Translations under genes and position numbers: made by a program
Notes under the pieces: model-generated
What the model was told of the DNA's origin: nothing
Seen by the model: only the letters and a program-made list of their open reading frames with translations
The model's database searches: none
Shown: piece by piece, positions 8,140-18,002 of the stretch
Layout of the letters: each line of letters begins with the position of its first letter
How positions within the stretch are numbered: the stretch's first letter is position 1
Assembly: GCF_019457515.1 (NCBI RefSeq)
Contig: NZ_CP080421.1
Coordinates: 4,216,001-4,280,000 of the forward strand
DNA: 64,000 bases
Direction of reading: 5' to 3'
Origin: Shewanella mesophila
GTDB taxonomy: Bacteria > Pseudomonadota > Gammaproteobacteria > Enterobacterales > Shewanellaceae

Positions 8140-9390
8140 TTACCCTTTTAAGCTGCGAATATCGGCCCCCGTTGGCGCCTGAAAGGCTCGCAGGTTAAAT
8201 TGTGGCAGGATGGCATAGATATGGTCGAAAATATCCGCTTGAATATCTTCATAAAATGCCCATCTGGTATCGTTGGTAAAAATATAGATCTCTATCGGTA
8301 GTCCCTCTGTCGTCGGCGCTAATTGACGCACTAATAACGTCATCTCTTGATGCACTTTCGGATGCTTGCGCATATATTCCAGCAAGTAAGCCCTAAAGGT
8401 CCCAACATTAGTCAGATTACGGCTATTCACCGGCATATCACCATCTTGGATATTGGCATTGAACTCGGAAATCTCGGCCTGCTTGCGCGCTAAATACTCC
8501 TTCAGCAGATTAATCTTACCTAGGCGTTGTAGCTGCTCACTGGTCAAAAAGGTTATCGAGTCGATATCGATATTCACCGCTCGCTTAATGCGTCTTCCGC
8601 CACTATCAGACATACCGCGCCAGTTTTTAAAGGCATCTGACACCAAGGCATAGGCAGGGATCATTGTGATAGTCTTGTCCCAGTTTTGCACCTTAACCGT
8701 AGTCAAGGACACCTCTTCGACAGAACCATCGGCACCATATTTGTCCATCTGGATCCAATCACCTGGACTCACCATGCGGTTGGCAGCCAGCTGAATGCCA
8801 GCGACAAAACCCAAGATGGTGTCTTTAAACACCAACATCACTAAACCCGTTGCAACCCCTAAGCCACTCAAGAAATACACTGGAGATTGCTCGGCTAGCA
8901 CCGAGATTGAGATAATGATCGCCACAAAAAACATAAACAGCTTTAGCAACTGCACGAAGCTCTTAATGGGTAGACGCCGACTAATCAGATTGACATCGGC
9001 AACCTGATTCGCGGCGTCGAGTGCACTGTAGACTGCACGGACAAATAACACCACGATAGTGACATCGAGTAAGCGATCGGCAAGACTACTGACCAGCGGA
9101 TGTGATACCAAGGCTAGCGGCAATAGAATATTGAGGATCAGTGCGGGGACGAGTTTGGCGAAATTTTCGAGAACGCCATGTTGCATGAAAATATCATCCC
9201 AACTCACTCTAGAGCGCTGAATAACAATGTTCATCGTGCTAACAACGCCACGCTTTACCACCACGTAGCCAATGAACGCGATCAACAGACAGGCAACAAC
9301 CATAATTCCTGTCGAGACGCCATCTGCGGGGCTATCTATGCCAAAGTGTGTCAACCACTGTGACACCTGTGCGCGTAATTCTTGATCCAA
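8140..9390 (-). CDS. MscS-family mechanosensitive channel, YbdG type
   Basis: Inner-membrane small-conductance mechanosensitive channel. Helices fill the first ~170 residues, followed by the pore-lining helix/beta-domain region: LSGLGVATGLVMLVFKDTILGFVAGIQL, then RMVSPGDWIQM and the MscS beta-domain segment VEEVSLTTVKVQNWDKTITMIP. The C-terminal domain (about 150 residues) matches YbdG rather than MscS itself. The longer frame opens at TTG 9420, but GGGAG lies eight bases before a TTG at 9390; that start gives 416 residues, almost exactly the YbdG length (415), so I prefer it. Confidence 0.88.
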   Translation of the reverse strand: MDQELRAQVSQWLTHFGIDSPADGVSTGIMVVACLLIAFIGYVVVKRGVVSTMNIVIQRSRVSWDDIFMQHGVLENFAKLVPALILNILLPLALVSHPLVSSLADRLLDVTIVVLFVRAVYSALDAANQVADVNLISRRLPIKSFVQLLKLFMFFVAIIISISVLAEQSPVYFLSGLGVATGLVMLVFKDTILGFVAGIQLAANRMVSPGDWIQMDKYGADGSVEEVSLTTVKVQNWDKTITMIPAYALVSDAFKNWRGMSDSGGRRIKRAVNIDIDSITFLTSEQLQRLGKINLLKEYLARKQAEISEFNANIQDGDMPVNSRNLTNVGTFRAYLLEYMRKHPKVHQEMTLLVRQLAPTTEGLPIEIYIFTNDTRWAFYEDIQADIFDHIYAILPQFNLRAFQAPTGADIRSLKG

Positions 9391-9588
9391 AACCTTATCT
9401 CCCAATCCTAAACCGCTCAAGTACGTAAAATCATATTAACAAGCACAACCAAGCTTACCAACAAGTTTGACTCAACCACTTATTTTAAAAGCAATTTCAC
9501 CTTTGTTAGTTGACTGTAATATAAAGATTCACAACAATCCATTTCTAACCCATTCATTTGAGAGCGCTATATTTAAAAACCTCTTTAA

Positions 9589-9906
9589 CTGTTTTCTAGT
9601 CTTGTTCAGTGGCCCCTAGCACCGAGCCATTACGACTGGAATTATGCCAACAGGGGTTACGACATAGGTTACGCTCAAAGCAAGAAAGAGGATATAGATG
9701 TAGCGGTGCCAGCGCATATATTAACGAACATGCCTATACCAATAATATCTCCCCGCGTATCCTAGGTGACAACCCCACATGGGAAACAAATAACGACACC
9801 ACTTGTGGGAACTGAGGTAGGACTTAGATACATCATAGGTCAACATTTGACGCTGGGTGCTGGTTACAACTCTGCCATCGATTCCGCAGTATTAAGTCTC
9901 CGATAA
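9589..9906 (+). pseudogene. Remnant of an outer-membrane beta-barrel protein (in-frame TAG, no 5' end)
   Basis: One frame reads HYDWNYANRGYDIGYAQSKK ... AHILTNMPIPIISPRVS, hits TAG at 9763-9765, and continues in frame as VTTPHGKQITTPLVGTEVGL and RYIIGQHLTLGAGYNSAID to TAA at 9904-9906. The alternating polar/aromatic pattern and LTLGAGYN look like the last strands of a small outer-membrane barrel (YfaZ-like at best guess). A TAA at 9586-9588 closes the frame upstream and there is no start codon, so both a nonsense mutation and 5' loss are indicated. It accounts for most of the 9.4-10.0 kb gap. Confidence 0.5.
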
Positions 9907-10008
9907 TCGATGCAATGATCAACAGAGCTTGAACTAGCTAGTGTTAATTTCGTTTGAGTTTGTCTATGCTAAAGGCCTTAAACAGGCCTCTTTAATTGGT
10001 TAACATCA

Positions 10009-10665
10009 ATGTATAAAACACTACAAAGCTTCGCTATCGCAGTGCTGATCCTCTACGCCGTTCCTTCATATGCTGAAGATAGCGACGCAGAACAGATCGC
10101 CATTGTCACCCTTAAGAATGGGGCGACCGTCAAACTGAATGATGATTTCACTTGGGAGTATGTGTTTCTAAAGACAAAGAGCACAGAGGCCACTGCAAAT
10201 ACTCAAAGCACCACCTCCCCAACCGCTGCGACTAAAACAACCTCCGCAATCGCCGAACCAGTAACTCTGGTCACCACCGAAGCAGAGATAGCTGGGACAC
10301 TCACCACCAGCGCGATGGCACAATCAGCCCTGTTAAAATCAATAGCCAAAGGCGGCGTCAAAATTAGTTTTATCAATAGCCAGTGGGACAATGATGGCCG
10401 TCTTGGGCTTAACTTCGAACTAGCAAATTCCAGCTCAGAAAACTACGTAGGGATTGAACTTGAAATAGGCCTATTCGCTGACTCAGGAAATCTGATTAAG
10501 AAGGAAACCGTCGATGTGTGGCAAGCCATTTTTAGAATGCCAGATACCTATCTTCGTAATGGTCAAACACGTAACAGCGAAACCCTATGGATCGAAGGTA
10601 TAGATAAAGATCTCTGGAATAAGCAGTTAATGACTCTTAAGGTTATAGATATGAGTTCTCGATAA
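10009..10665 (+). CDS. DUF3157 family exported protein
   Basis: A 218-residue protein with signal peptide (MYKTLQSFAIAVLILYAVPSYA) followed by VTLKNGATVKLNDDFTWEYV, the hallmark start of DUF3157 proteins of Shewanella and Vibrio. A Thr/Ala-rich linker (about residues 60-95) leads into a C-terminal domain containing LGLNFELANSSSENYVGIEL and ETLWIEGIDKDLWNKQL. Periplasmic location is inferred; function unknown. A plain ATG at 10009 follows the decayed barrel gene by about 100 bp. Confidence 0.78.
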   Translation: MYKTLQSFAIAVLILYAVPSYAEDSDAEQIAIVTLKNGATVKLNDDFTWEYVFLKTKSTEATANTQSTTSPTAATKTTSAIAEPVTLVTTEAEIAGTLTTSAMAQSALLKSIAKGGVKISFINSQWDNDGRLGLNFELANSSSENYVGIELEIGLFADSGNLIKKETVDVWQAIFRMPDTYLRNGQTRNSETLWIEGIDKDLWNKQLMTLKVIDMSSR

Positions 10666-10726
10666 CCGATCGATACAATGAACCGAATCAGTCTGCTCAA
10701 ATTGAGCGGGCTGACTTATCTCGCGA

Positions 10727-11194
10727 TCACATCATGGTATCGGGCATTTTTACCGCCACCATATGACCTTTCGCACAAACGATTCCTGCAGCCGATAAAG
10801 TAATCTCTACCACCACTTTTCGTGGTTTCACCTCTTTTATTACACCAACAAGCTCAAGCTCAACACCCATAGGCGTTGGTGCCAAATAATCAATATTTAG
10901 CGCGGCAGTGACAAATCTTGGTGGCTCGGCATCAGTTTCACCACCATCTTGCAATGCGCGCAGCGCGGCTGCACTAGCACTGCCCGTACCATGGCAATCG
11001 ATAAGCGAAGCTATCAGCCCGCCATAGACAAAACCTGGAATCGCCGTATGAAATGGCTCAGGAATAAAATAGGCCACCGTCTCGTCACCATCCCAATAAC
11101 TCTTTAATTGATGACCATGAGGATTGTTTTTACCACAGCCATAGCAATGACTCAGTTCCTCCGGATAAGCATCCTGAAACGCAATGCCCTGCAT
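10727..11194 (-). CDS. PaaI-type hotdog thioesterase
   Basis: A 155-residue hotdog-fold protein. CYGCGKNNPHGHQLKSYW near the N-terminus and GFVYGGLIASLIDCHGTGSA in the middle follow the PaaI/YiiD pattern of small acyl-CoA thioesterases, with DCH at the place where an acidic catalytic residue sits. The two Cys in CYGCG are common in this subgroup. Substrate unknown. GGAGG lies five bases before the ATG. It lies downstream of the hutH terminator on the same strand and is probably separate from the hut operon. Confidence 0.85.
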   Translation of the reverse strand: MQGIAFQDAYPEELSHCYGCGKNNPHGHQLKSYWDGDETVAYFIPEPFHTAIPGFVYGGLIASLIDCHGTGSASAAALRALQDGGETDAEPPRFVTAALNIDYLAPTPMGVELELVGVIKEVKPRKVVVEITLSAAGIVCAKGHMVAVKMPDTMM

Positions 11195-11313
11195 ACTAAC
11201 CTCCTCTACTCAACACAAACGACCAAGCTATATCGCTTTAGGCCCGCCCGCAATACCGACTTAAGACCTAGTCCATTTGGCCTCACAAACGCCCGTACTA
11301 AACAGTATTCAAT

Positions 11314-11336
11314 AAAAAAGGGCCGTTAGGCCCTTT
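11314..11336 (-). terminator. Rho-independent terminator after hutH
   Basis: Perfect stem AAAGGGCC / GGCCCTTT (11317-11324 and 11329-11336) with a GTTA loop; on the minus strand the stem is followed by a run of six T (AAAAAA at 11314-11319). It lies 24 bases past the hutH stop. Confidence 0.85.
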
Positions 11337-11359
11337 CTACAATGTCTCCATCGATGCGA

Positions 11360-12892
11360 TTAAAAGCTCGGCATTGTGCCTTCTGGTAGATAAGCATTAA
11401 AGCTTGCAGTCAATAGCAAGTCAGTCGCTGCCTCGATATCTGGGCCGAAGAAACGGTCCTTATCGTAGTAAGTCACCAGATCACGTAGCTCGGCTTTCGC
11501 TGTCGCTACCGCAATACTGGGTTGCAGTGGTGCCCTGAAATCTAATCCCTGCGCCGCAGCGAGTAACTCAACCGCCAGCACACCACGGGTATTTTCAGAC
11601 ATGTCACGCAGACGACGGGCCGCAAACGTCGCCATCGATACGTGATCTTCTTGGTTAGCCGATGTCGGTAAACTATCAACCGACGCAGGATGCGCGTAAG
11701 TCTTGTTCTCTGAGGCCAAGGCTGCTGCAGTGACCTGAGCAATCATAAAGCCAGAGTTCACTCCGCCATTCTCGACGAGGAACGGAGGGAGTTTTGACAA
11801 GTTAGAGTCAATCAGCAGTGCAATACGGCGCTCGGCAATTGAGCCAAGCTCGGCGATCGCAATCGCTAAGTTGTCAGCGGCCATCGCCACTGGCTCGGCG
11901 TGGAAGTTACCACCCGAGATAATATCGCCCGTATCTTGGAACACTAATGGGTTATCGGTTACGCCGTTGGCTTCGGTGCCTAATACCTCTGCCGCATGAC
12001 GAATTTGCGTCAAACAGGCACCCAGTACTTGAGGCTGACAACGCAGAGAGTAAGGGTCTTGCACCTTCTCACAGTTAACGTGATCTAGACTGATCTCCGA
12101 CTCATCACCTAATAGATGACGGAAAATCCTTGCCGAATCGATCTGGCCTTTTTGACCACGCGCCGCGTGAATGCGAGGATCGAACGGGCTGCGACTGCCC
12201 ATCGCGGCTTCGACACTCATGGCGCCAATGACCGAGCTAGCGGCAAAAAGGTCTTCTGCGTTAAACAGCCCCTCGAGTGCTAATGCGGTTGAGGCTTGAG
12301 TACCGTTGAGTAGCGCCAAGCCCTCTTTAGCAGCCAGCTCTAATGGCTTAAGACCTGCAATTTCAAGACCTTCAGCCGCTGAAATAAGCTCGCCCTTGTA
12401 ACTCATCTCACCCTCGCCGAGCAGAGGCAAACACATGTGTGACAGCGGAGCCAAATCACCCGACGCACCTACCGAGCCTTTCTCTGGCACACATGGGTAA
12501 ACTTCGGCATTAACTAAGGCGATAAGGAAGTTGATCACCTCAAGACGAATTCCCGAAAAACCACGGCTTAACGAGTTAATCTTCAGCACCATCATCAATC
12601 GCACCGTCGCATCTTGCATATACTGGCCTGTGCCTGCGGCGTGAGACAGCACAATAGAGCGCTGCAACAATTGCAGATCTTCAGTACCAATTTTGGTGTT
12701 GGCCAACAGCCCAAAACCAGTATTGATACCATATACGGTACGGCCTTCATCTAAGACTTTTTGTACCAGCCCAGCACTGATATTGATATCGGCAATGGCA
12801 CTCGAACACAGCTCAAGGCTAACTTTTTTACGGCTAATTTCGCGCAGCTGCGACAGGCTCAGCGTGCCTGGTTTTAACACTAAATGACTCAT
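11360..12892 (-). CDS. hutH: Histidine ammonia-lyase
   Basis: First step of histidine degradation: L-histidine to trans-urocanate and ammonia, in the cytosol. The 510-residue length is normal. The Ala-Ser-Gly tripeptide that forms the MIO cofactor is in [14 protein letters not shown] at about residues 143-145. Other family segments are [15 protein letters not shown], the [14 protein letters not shown] segment and [11 protein letters not shown]. It is the last gene of the hutC-hutU-hutH order, 28 bp downstream of hutU, and is followed by a terminator. Control by HutC and co-transcription are inferred. Confidence 0.97.
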   Translation of the reverse strand: MSHLVLKPGTLSLSQLREISRKKVSLELCSSAIADINISAGLVQKVLDEGRTVYGINTGFGLLANTKIGTEDLQLLQRSIVLSHAAGTGQYMQDATVRLMMVLKINSLSRGFSGIRLEVINFLIALVNAEVYPCVPEKGSVGASGDLAPLSHMCLPLLGEGEMSYKGELISAAEGLEIAGLKPLELAAKEGLALLNGTQASTALALEGLFNAEDLFAASSVIGAMSVEAAMGSRSPFDPRIHAARGQKGQIDSARIFRHLLGDESEISLDHVNCEKVQDPYSLRCQPQVLGACLTQIRHAAEVLGTEANGVTDNPLVFQDTGDIISGGNFHAEPVAMAADNLAIAIAELGSIAERRIALLIDSNLSKLPPFLVENGGVNSGFMIAQVTAAALASENKTYAHPASVDSLPTSANQEDHVSMATFAARRLRDMSENTRGVLAVELLAAAQGLDFRAPLQPSIAVATAKAELRDLVTYYDKDRFFGPDIEAATDLLLTASFNAYLPEGTMPSF

Positions 12893-12920
12893 GAATTCTT
12901 GCCTCTACTTATTATTGTTA

Positions 12921-14600
12921 TTATTTATTCAGTGTTGCGAGCATCGGCAGATCTAAGCCCTGCTCTGCGGCGCACTGCTTCGCAATCTCATAGCCTGCAT
13001 CGGCATGACGCATCACCCCTGTTGCAGGATCATTCCACAGCACACGGCCTAAGCGCACGGCGGCATCTTCACTACCATCGGCCACAATCACCACACCCGA
13101 GTGCTGACTAAAGCCCATGCCGACACCACCACCATGATGCAAAGAGACCCAAGTGGCGCCACTAGCAGTATTAAGCAGCGCATTCATCAATGGCCAATCC
13201 GATACCGCATCACTACCGTCGAGCATAGACTCGGTTTCACGGTTCGGGCTGGCTACCGAGCCAGAATCTAAGTGATCACGACCAATCACGATTGGCGCCG
13301 ATAACTCACCATTTTTAACCATCTCGTTAAACGCCAGCGCTAAACGCGCACGATCTTTTAGCCCCACCCAACAGATACGCGCTGGTAGACCTTGGAACGC
13401 AATACGCTCACGCGCCATATCGAGCCAGTTATGTAACTGAGGGTTATCAGGAATAAGCTCTTTGACCTTAGCGTCTGTCTTATAGATATCTTCAGGATCG
13501 CCAGACAGAGCCGCCCAACGGAATGGACCAATACCTTCACAAAACAGCGGACGCACATAGGCGGGCACGAAACCTGGGAAGTCGAATGCATTTTCAACCC
13601 CCTCTTCGAACGCCATCTGACGAATATTATTGCCGTAATCAGTCGTCGCCGCGCCAGCCGCTTGCAGTGCTAGCATCGCCTTAACCTGCACAGCCATCGA
13701 TTGTTTGGCCGCCTTAACAACCGCAGCTTCATCTTTTTGGCGCATCTGGGCAGCGTATTCTAGCGCCCAGCCCTGTGGCAGATAACCATTGAGCGGATCA
13801 TGGGCAGAGGTTTGATCCGTCACCACATCAGGGGTAATTCCACGCTCGACCAACTCGGCAAACACATCGGCGGCATTAGCAAGTAAGCCTACGGACACTG
13901 GAGTGCCCGCTTTGTTAGCTTCATCGATCATCGCCAAAGCTTCATCTAGGTTAGTGGCCTTTTTATCGACATAGCGGGTGCGTAGGCGAAAATCGATACG
14001 CGTCTCATCGACCTCACACGCAAGCACAGAATAGCCCGCCATGGTGCCAGCCAAAGGCTGCGCTCCGCCCATACCACCAAGGCCACCAGTTAAGATCCAC
14101 TTGCCCTTCGACTCACCACCAAAATGCTGCTTAGCCATGGCTACGAAGGTTTCATAGGTACCCTGCACAATGCCTTGAGAACCAATATAGATCCAAGACC
14201 CCGCCGTCATCTGGCCATACATGGCCAAACCTTTCTTATCTAGCTCGTTAAAGTGCTCCCAATTTGCCCAGTGCGGCACCAAGTTTGAGTTAGCAATGAT
14301 CACCCGAGGGGCATTGCTGTGGGTCTTGAATACACCTACAGGCTTACCAGACTGCACCAACAAGGTTTCATCATCTTCTAGGCGCTGTAGTACTTCGATG
14401 ATCTTGTCATAACACTGCCAGTCACGCGCCGCTCGGCCAATGCCGCCATAGACCACGAGGTCCTCTGGGCGTTCGGCCACATCGGGATGCAGGTTGTTCA
14501 TCAACATACGCATCGGCGCTTCGGTAAGCCAACTCTTACAGCTTAATGTGGTGCCGTGTGGCGCGATAATGCGACGGCTAGGGTCGTGTCTCTTATCCAT
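12921..14600 (-). CDS. hutU: Urocanate hydratase
   Basis: Second step of histidine degradation: urocanate to 4-imidazolone-5-propionate using tightly bound NAD+. The 559 residues cover the full family length. Recognisable segments are the N-terminal [33 protein letters not shown], the NAD-binding glycine run [29 protein letters not shown] and, near the C-terminus, [25 protein letters not shown] sequence lies nine bases before the ATG. It lies between hutC (126 bp upstream) and hutH. Confidence 0.97.
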   Translation of the reverse strand: MDKRHDPSRRIIAPHGTTLSCKSWLTEAPMRMLMNNLHPDVAERPEDLVVYGGIGRAARDWQCYDKIIEVLQRLEDDETLLVQSGKPVGVFKTHSNAPRVIIANSNLVPHWANWEHFNELDKKGLAMYGQMTAGSWIYIGSQGIVQGTYETFVAMAKQHFGGESKGKWILTGGLGGMGGAQPLAGTMAGYSVLACEVDETRIDFRLRTRYVDKKATNLDEALAMIDEANKAGTPVSVGLLANAADVFAELVERGITPDVVTDQTSAHDPLNGYLPQGWALEYAAQMRQKDEAAVVKAAKQSMAVQVKAMLALQAAGAATTDYGNNIRQMAFEEGVENAFDFPGFVPAYVRPLFCEGIGPFRWAALSGDPEDIYKTDAKVKELIPDNPQLHNWLDMARERIAFQGLPARICWVGLKDRARLALAFNEMVKNGELSAPIVIGRDHLDSGSVASPNRETESMLDGSDAVSDWPLMNALLNTASGATWVSLHHGGGVGMGFSQHSGVVIVADGSEDAAVRLGRVLWNDPATGVMRHADAGYEIAKQCAAEQGLDLPMLATLNK

Positions 14601-14726
14601 TTTTAACCTACCTCAATCTGTTTTTTATTTAATCGATTTAACTTAATTTTTATCGTTATTATTACTAACCTGTTACCACTTGGGCTTATGGGACACAGGT
14701 ATCCCCTTGAAATCTGCTGATCTGAT

Positions 14727-15434
14727 TTAACGATTAAAGGTCAAATGTCCACCTAAACGGAAACGGCTACCAGGGTGGAGCAAGCGCGCAAAACTCACCA
14801 CGCCTTGACGTGACCATGTGCGACGCAAGATCTGCAAACAAGGCTCTGTCCCATCAATTTGCAACGCTTGTTGCTGCGCACTGTTGGGGACGATCGCCTC
14901 TATGGTATGACGCGCCTCAGTTAATGGTGCGACAAATGACAGATACTCATGGGGCGTTTGCAAGGCATAATCTTGCTCAAGATAGTCAGGCACCAACTGC
15001 GGATTAACGAAACGCTCTTCGAGCTGTAAGGGAATCCCCTGTTCACAATGTACCAACACAGAATAAAAGACGGGGTTTCCCTCTTCGATCCCCAAAGCAA
15101 TCGCAATCTGTGCCTGCGCCGCGCTCTGAGTAAGCTCGAGCTGCGTGACGCTGTAGCCATGGCCTCGATCTTTAATCTCATCGGCAATATTACGAATCGC
15201 CATCATCGATGATTGTGACTTAAGCCCCGCCACAAAAGTGCCTAAACCTTGCGAGCGCTCAAGCACTCCCGATTCGCTCAACTCAGTCAGCGCCCGTCTA
15301 GCCGTCATACGACTACACTCAAACAGCTCGGCTAACTGATTTTCAGACGGCACGCGACTATGTTGTTGCCACTCACCGCTTTCAACCTTAGTGAGAATAA
15401 ACTGTTTAATTTCGGCAAACTTGGGCGTAGCCAT
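14727..15434 (-). CDS. hutC: Histidine utilisation repressor, GntR/HutC family
   Basis: Cytosolic repressor; in characterised HutC proteins urocanate is the inducer. The N-terminal winged helix (residues 1-75) includes RVPSENQLAELFECSRMTARRAL and GTFVAG; the C-terminal UTRA ligand domain runs to residue 235 with EQGIPLQLEERFVN and FARLLHPGSRFRLGG, both HutC-like. GGAG five bases before the ATG supports the start at 15434. It is divergent from hutI, and the palindrome at 15538-15551 lies between them, so autoregulation is likely (inference). Confidence 0.94.
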   Translation of the reverse strand: MATPKFAEIKQFILTKVESGEWQQHSRVPSENQLAELFECSRMTARRALTELSESGVLERSQGLGTFVAGLKSQSSMMAIRNIADEIKDRGHGYSVTQLELTQSAAQAQIAIALGIEEGNPVFYSVLVHCEQGIPLQLEERFVNPQLVPDYLEQDYALQTPHEYLSFVAPLTEARHTIEAIVPNSAQQQALQIDGTEPCLQILRRTWSRQGVVSFARLLHPGSRFRLGGHLTFNR

Positions 15435-15502
15435 CTAAGCTCCTTAACGCTCATAATCTGTTCTCAATGCCACGATTGCGCATCAAGTAACACCGATATC
15501 AC

Positions 15503-15532
15503 TTTTCAAATGGTGAAAATTACCGCTATAAT
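15503..15532 (+). promoter_or_regulatory. Predicted sigma-70 promoter of hutI
   Basis: TATAAT at 15527-15532 with a weak -35 (TTTTCA, 15503-15508) 18 bases upstream. The expected transcription start falls inside the HutC-type palindrome just downstream. Confidence 0.55.
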
Positions 15533-15537
15533 CCTAG

Positions 15538-15551
15538 CTTGTATATACAAG
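15538..15551. promoter_or_regulatory. HutC operator candidate
   Basis: CTTGTATATACAAG is a perfect 14-bp palindrome in the hutC-hutI divergent region, centred near the predicted hutI start point. It fits the TTGTAYRTACAA-type sequence bound by HutC proteins of the GntR family (recalled, not searched). No second copy was found in the 126 bp before hutU, which supports hutC-hutU-hutH being transcribed from this same region. Confidence 0.75.
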
Positions 15552-15619
15552 TAAACACAAGCTAGCTCACACAAATTTATTGTCGCGACCAACCGACGTC
15601 GCAGCTTGAGGGGAAAATT

Positions 15620-16846
15620 ATGTCTTGGGATCAGGTTTGGATTGACGTCAACATCGCGACAATGGATCCAGAAATTTCAGCGCCTTACGGTGCGATCACA
15701 GATGCAGCTCTCGCAGTAAAAGAGGGCAAAATAGCTTGGTTAGGTCCCCGCAATGAGCTGCCTGAATTCGACGTATTGTCAACGCCAGTTTACAGGGGCA
15801 AAGGCGGTTGGCTGACTCCAGGGATCATCGATGCCCACACTCATTTAGTGTTTGCGGGCAATCGCGCCAATGAGTTTGAACTGCGCCTGCAAGGCGCCAG
15901 CTACGAAGAGATTGCGCGGGCGGGCGGCGGTATCATCTCGACGGTAAAAGCCTGCCGTGAAGCATCGGAAGCGGAGTTATTTGAGCTAGGAAGACAAAGA
16001 CTAAATGCCCTCGCCAAAGAGGGAGTGACCACGGTCGAGATAAAATCAGGCTATGGGCTGGATACCGACACCGAACTCAAACTACTTAGGGTCGCTCGAG
16101 AGCTTGGCAAGCATCATCATGTAGATGTAAAAACTACGTTTTTAGGTGCCCATGCGATCCCCCCCGAATATAAAGATGATAGCGACGCTTATGTGGATCT
16201 CGTGATCGATGAGATGCTACCGGCTGTGATAGCTGAAAACCTCGCCGATGCCGTCGATGTGTTTTGTGAAAATATCGCCTTTAGCCTAGCGCAAACCGAG
16301 CGCGTGCTCAGCGCGGCCAAAGATGCCGGGCTGGATATCAAACTTCATGCGGAGCAGCTATCTAACTTAGGCGGCTCAGCCATGGCGGCCAAACTGGGGG
16401 CTAAATCGGTGGATCATATCGAATACCTAGACGAAGCGGGCGTAAAGGCCCTCAGTGAAAGTGGCACCTGTGCCACCCTGCTACCAGGCGCATACTACTT
16501 CCTGCGTGAAACCCAGATGCCTCCTATCGACTTGTTGCGCCAATACCAAGTACCTATGGTACTCGCCAGCGATTACAACCCCGGCTCATCACCATTGTGT
16601 TCAAGCCTATTGATGCTCAACATGGGTTGTACCCTATTTCGCTTAACGCCTGAAGAGGCTCTCGCAGGCATGACTCGCAACGCCGCTAAGGCGCTCGGTA
16701 TTGAAGCGAGTGTCGGCGTACTGCGCGCAGGCATGCAAGCCGACTTCTGTCACTGGGATATCACTACCCCAGCCGCACTCGCCTATAGCTATGGAGTCAA
16801 TGTGTGTAAGGACGTAGTGAAGAAAGGTCGATTAGTTCATCAATAA
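15620..16846 (+). CDS. hutI: Imidazolonepropionase
   Basis: Third step of histidine degradation: 4-imidazolone-5-propionate to N-formimino-L-glutamate. The 408 residues form a metal-dependent amidohydrolase: [19 protein letters not shown] carries the HxH metal ligands, GGGIISTV and [19 protein letters not shown] follow, [10 protein letters not shown] and HIEYLDE supply further ligands, and [10 protein letters not shown] contains the metal-binding Asp. A GAGGGGA sequence precedes the ATG. It is transcribed divergently from hutC. No hutG or hutF, which would complete the pathway, is in the window. Confidence 0.97.
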   Translation: MSWDQVWIDVNIATMDPEISAPYGAITDAALAVKEGKIAWLGPRNELPEFDVLSTPVYRGKGGWLTPGIIDAHTHLVFAGNRANEFELRLQGASYEEIARAGGGIISTVKACREASEAELFELGRQRLNALAKEGVTTVEIKSGYGLDTDTELKLLRVARELGKHHHVDVKTTFLGAHAIPPEYKDDSDAYVDLVIDEMLPAVIAENLADAVDVFCENIAFSLAQTERVLSAAKDAGLDIKLHAEQLSNLGGSAMAAKLGAKSVDHIEYLDEAGVKALSESGTCATLLPGAYYFLRETQMPPIDLLRQYQVPMVLASDYNPGSSPLCSSLLMLNMGCTLFRLTPEEALAGMTRNAAKALGIEASVGVLRAGMQADFCHWDITTPAALAYSYGVNVCKDVVKKGRLVHQ

Positions 16847-16863
16847 TTTTCACTTAACCTATG

Positions 16864-16882
16864 CGATGAAGCTGATTCATCG
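16864..16882 (+). terminator. Weak stem-loop after hutI
   Basis: CGATGAA / TTCATCG with a five-base loop begins 17 bases after the hutI stop and is followed by T-rich but interrupted sequence. Possible terminator; the T-tract is poor. Confidence 0.35.
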
Positions 16883-17324
16883 TTTAGGCTTGTTTACCCC
16901 AAATGGATTTGATACTTAACCTGCGAATTTAATAATCATGGCTTTATGGTGATCAATTGCCTGCCGCAGATGCAGTATAGGGACATACCAATGTCGTGAT
17001 CACATGGATGTGAAAGAACGACCTCATGTGCAGATACCGCCTCGGCACGGTGAGTGAAGCGCAGCTTCTAGCTTACGAACGAGAGGCATGGATGCCGAAC
17101 TGGCAGTTAAACAGGGACGTTGTTCAAGCCCTTCCCTAGGCACTCTGCGGTGGCATCTGATGTGAATGGATTCACAAATGCAGCGATGACATATATGTCA
17201 AAGAGCTGCCATGCCACCGAAGGCCAAAAGCGTGCTTACACCTAGTCATCAATCTCTTCGATTTGACTTTTCGTTCAGCACACAACAATTTCATATACAT
17301 AGCACCATTTGAATGACTTAATGA
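16883..17324. repeat. Structured intergenic repeat region between hutI and the methyltransferase
   Basis: No gene is visible. The stretch holds several inverted repeats. TCACAT-GG-ATGTGA is at 17000-17013, GGCAT-GG-ATGCC at 17085-17096, and TGTGAAT-GG-ATTCACA at 17161-17176; the palindrome TGACATATATGTCA is at 17187-17200. The last two are enclosed by outer arms CGGTGGCA (17148-17155) and TGCCACCG (17212-17219), giving a three-stem element of about 72 bases. The ATGGAT-centred hairpins recur at 18646-18657 and 55442-55457, which suggests a dispersed extragenic repeat family. Confidence 0.7.
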
Positions 17325-17993
17325 TTAACTCAAATCATCAATTTTGACTCTTTGGCGAATATGAGTATGTGCTGCCTCTGAAATATCGCACCCCATCGAC
17401 TTCCGTCCCAAATTTTTTGCAGCAATTAAAGCTGAACCTGAACCAAAGAATGGGTCGATGATTAACTCATCGGGTAGAGAACTTTGCTTTATTAAAATTT
17501 CGATCAACTCGACAGGCTTTTCAGTCGGGTAGCCCCGATACACTCTTTTACACTCTAAAACATCGGGTATGCCAAGATCATTTAGTTTCCGCTTACCCTT
17601 CTCAAAAAAAAGAATAAACTCATATTTAGCTCGATAGTGATAACCCATGCCAATCGTTAGCTTATTCCAAACTATTGGTTTCCAAAATTTAAAACCAACT
17701 TTCTCAGCTATTGGTTTCACATAAAACATAGTTTCTTGATCGCAAAACAGATAAAAATGGGTGTTTTTCTTTAATACACGATAAATTTCAGTGAACAGCT
17801 CTTCAAAGCGTTGATTAGGAAATATATCAAACCATTGGTTGCTCGAACCATTACTGACTTTTAAACGAGTCGTGGTCCCTATTTTCCTATGTTTTTCAAG
17901 AGATTCATATGGTGGGTCTGTCACCATAAGATCAACGCTCGCATCGGCGATCGTTGATAACCAACTTACAGCATCATCACGAAATAACTGCAT
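17325..17993 (-). CDS. Site-specific DNA methyltransferase, N6-adenine/N4-cytosine class
   Basis: A 222-residue DNA amino-methyltransferase with the catalytic motif IV first (TDPPYESLEKH, about residue 30) and the AdoMet-binding motif I last (DPFFGSGSALIAAKNLGRKSMGCDI), the beta-class order. TEKPVELIEILI precedes motif I as in many type II and phage enzymes. There is no obvious target-recognition domain beyond the central ~90 residues, so it is a compact enzyme. It is distinctly A+T-rich compared with the hut genes, suggesting transfer. The small Cys-rich gene lies nine bases upstream on the same strand, so the two are probably co-transcribed. No restriction endonuclease is recognisable. Target sequence unknown. 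Confidence 0.88.
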   Translation of the reverse strand: MQLFRDDAVSWLSTIADASVDLMVTDPPYESLEKHRKIGTTTRLKVSNGSSNQWFDIFPNQRFEELFTEIYRVLKKNTHFYLFCDQETMFYVKPIAEKVGFKFWKPIVWNKLTIGMGYHYRAKYEFILFFEKGKRKLNDLGIPDVLECKRVYRGYPTEKPVELIEILIKQSSLPDELIIDPFFGSGSALIAAKNLGRKSMGCDISEAAHTHIRQRVKIDDLS

Positions 17994-18002
17994 TAATACC
18001 TG

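Noticed and set aside
9897-10695. Similar sequence after the barrel remnant and after the DUF3157 gene (CGATAAnCGAT...CAATGA)
   Set aside because: The match is short and imperfect; chance cannot be excluded.
14601-14726. Second HutC operator before hutU
   Set aside because: Only the 8-bp palindrome AATCGATT is present, which does not resemble the TTGTATATACAA type.
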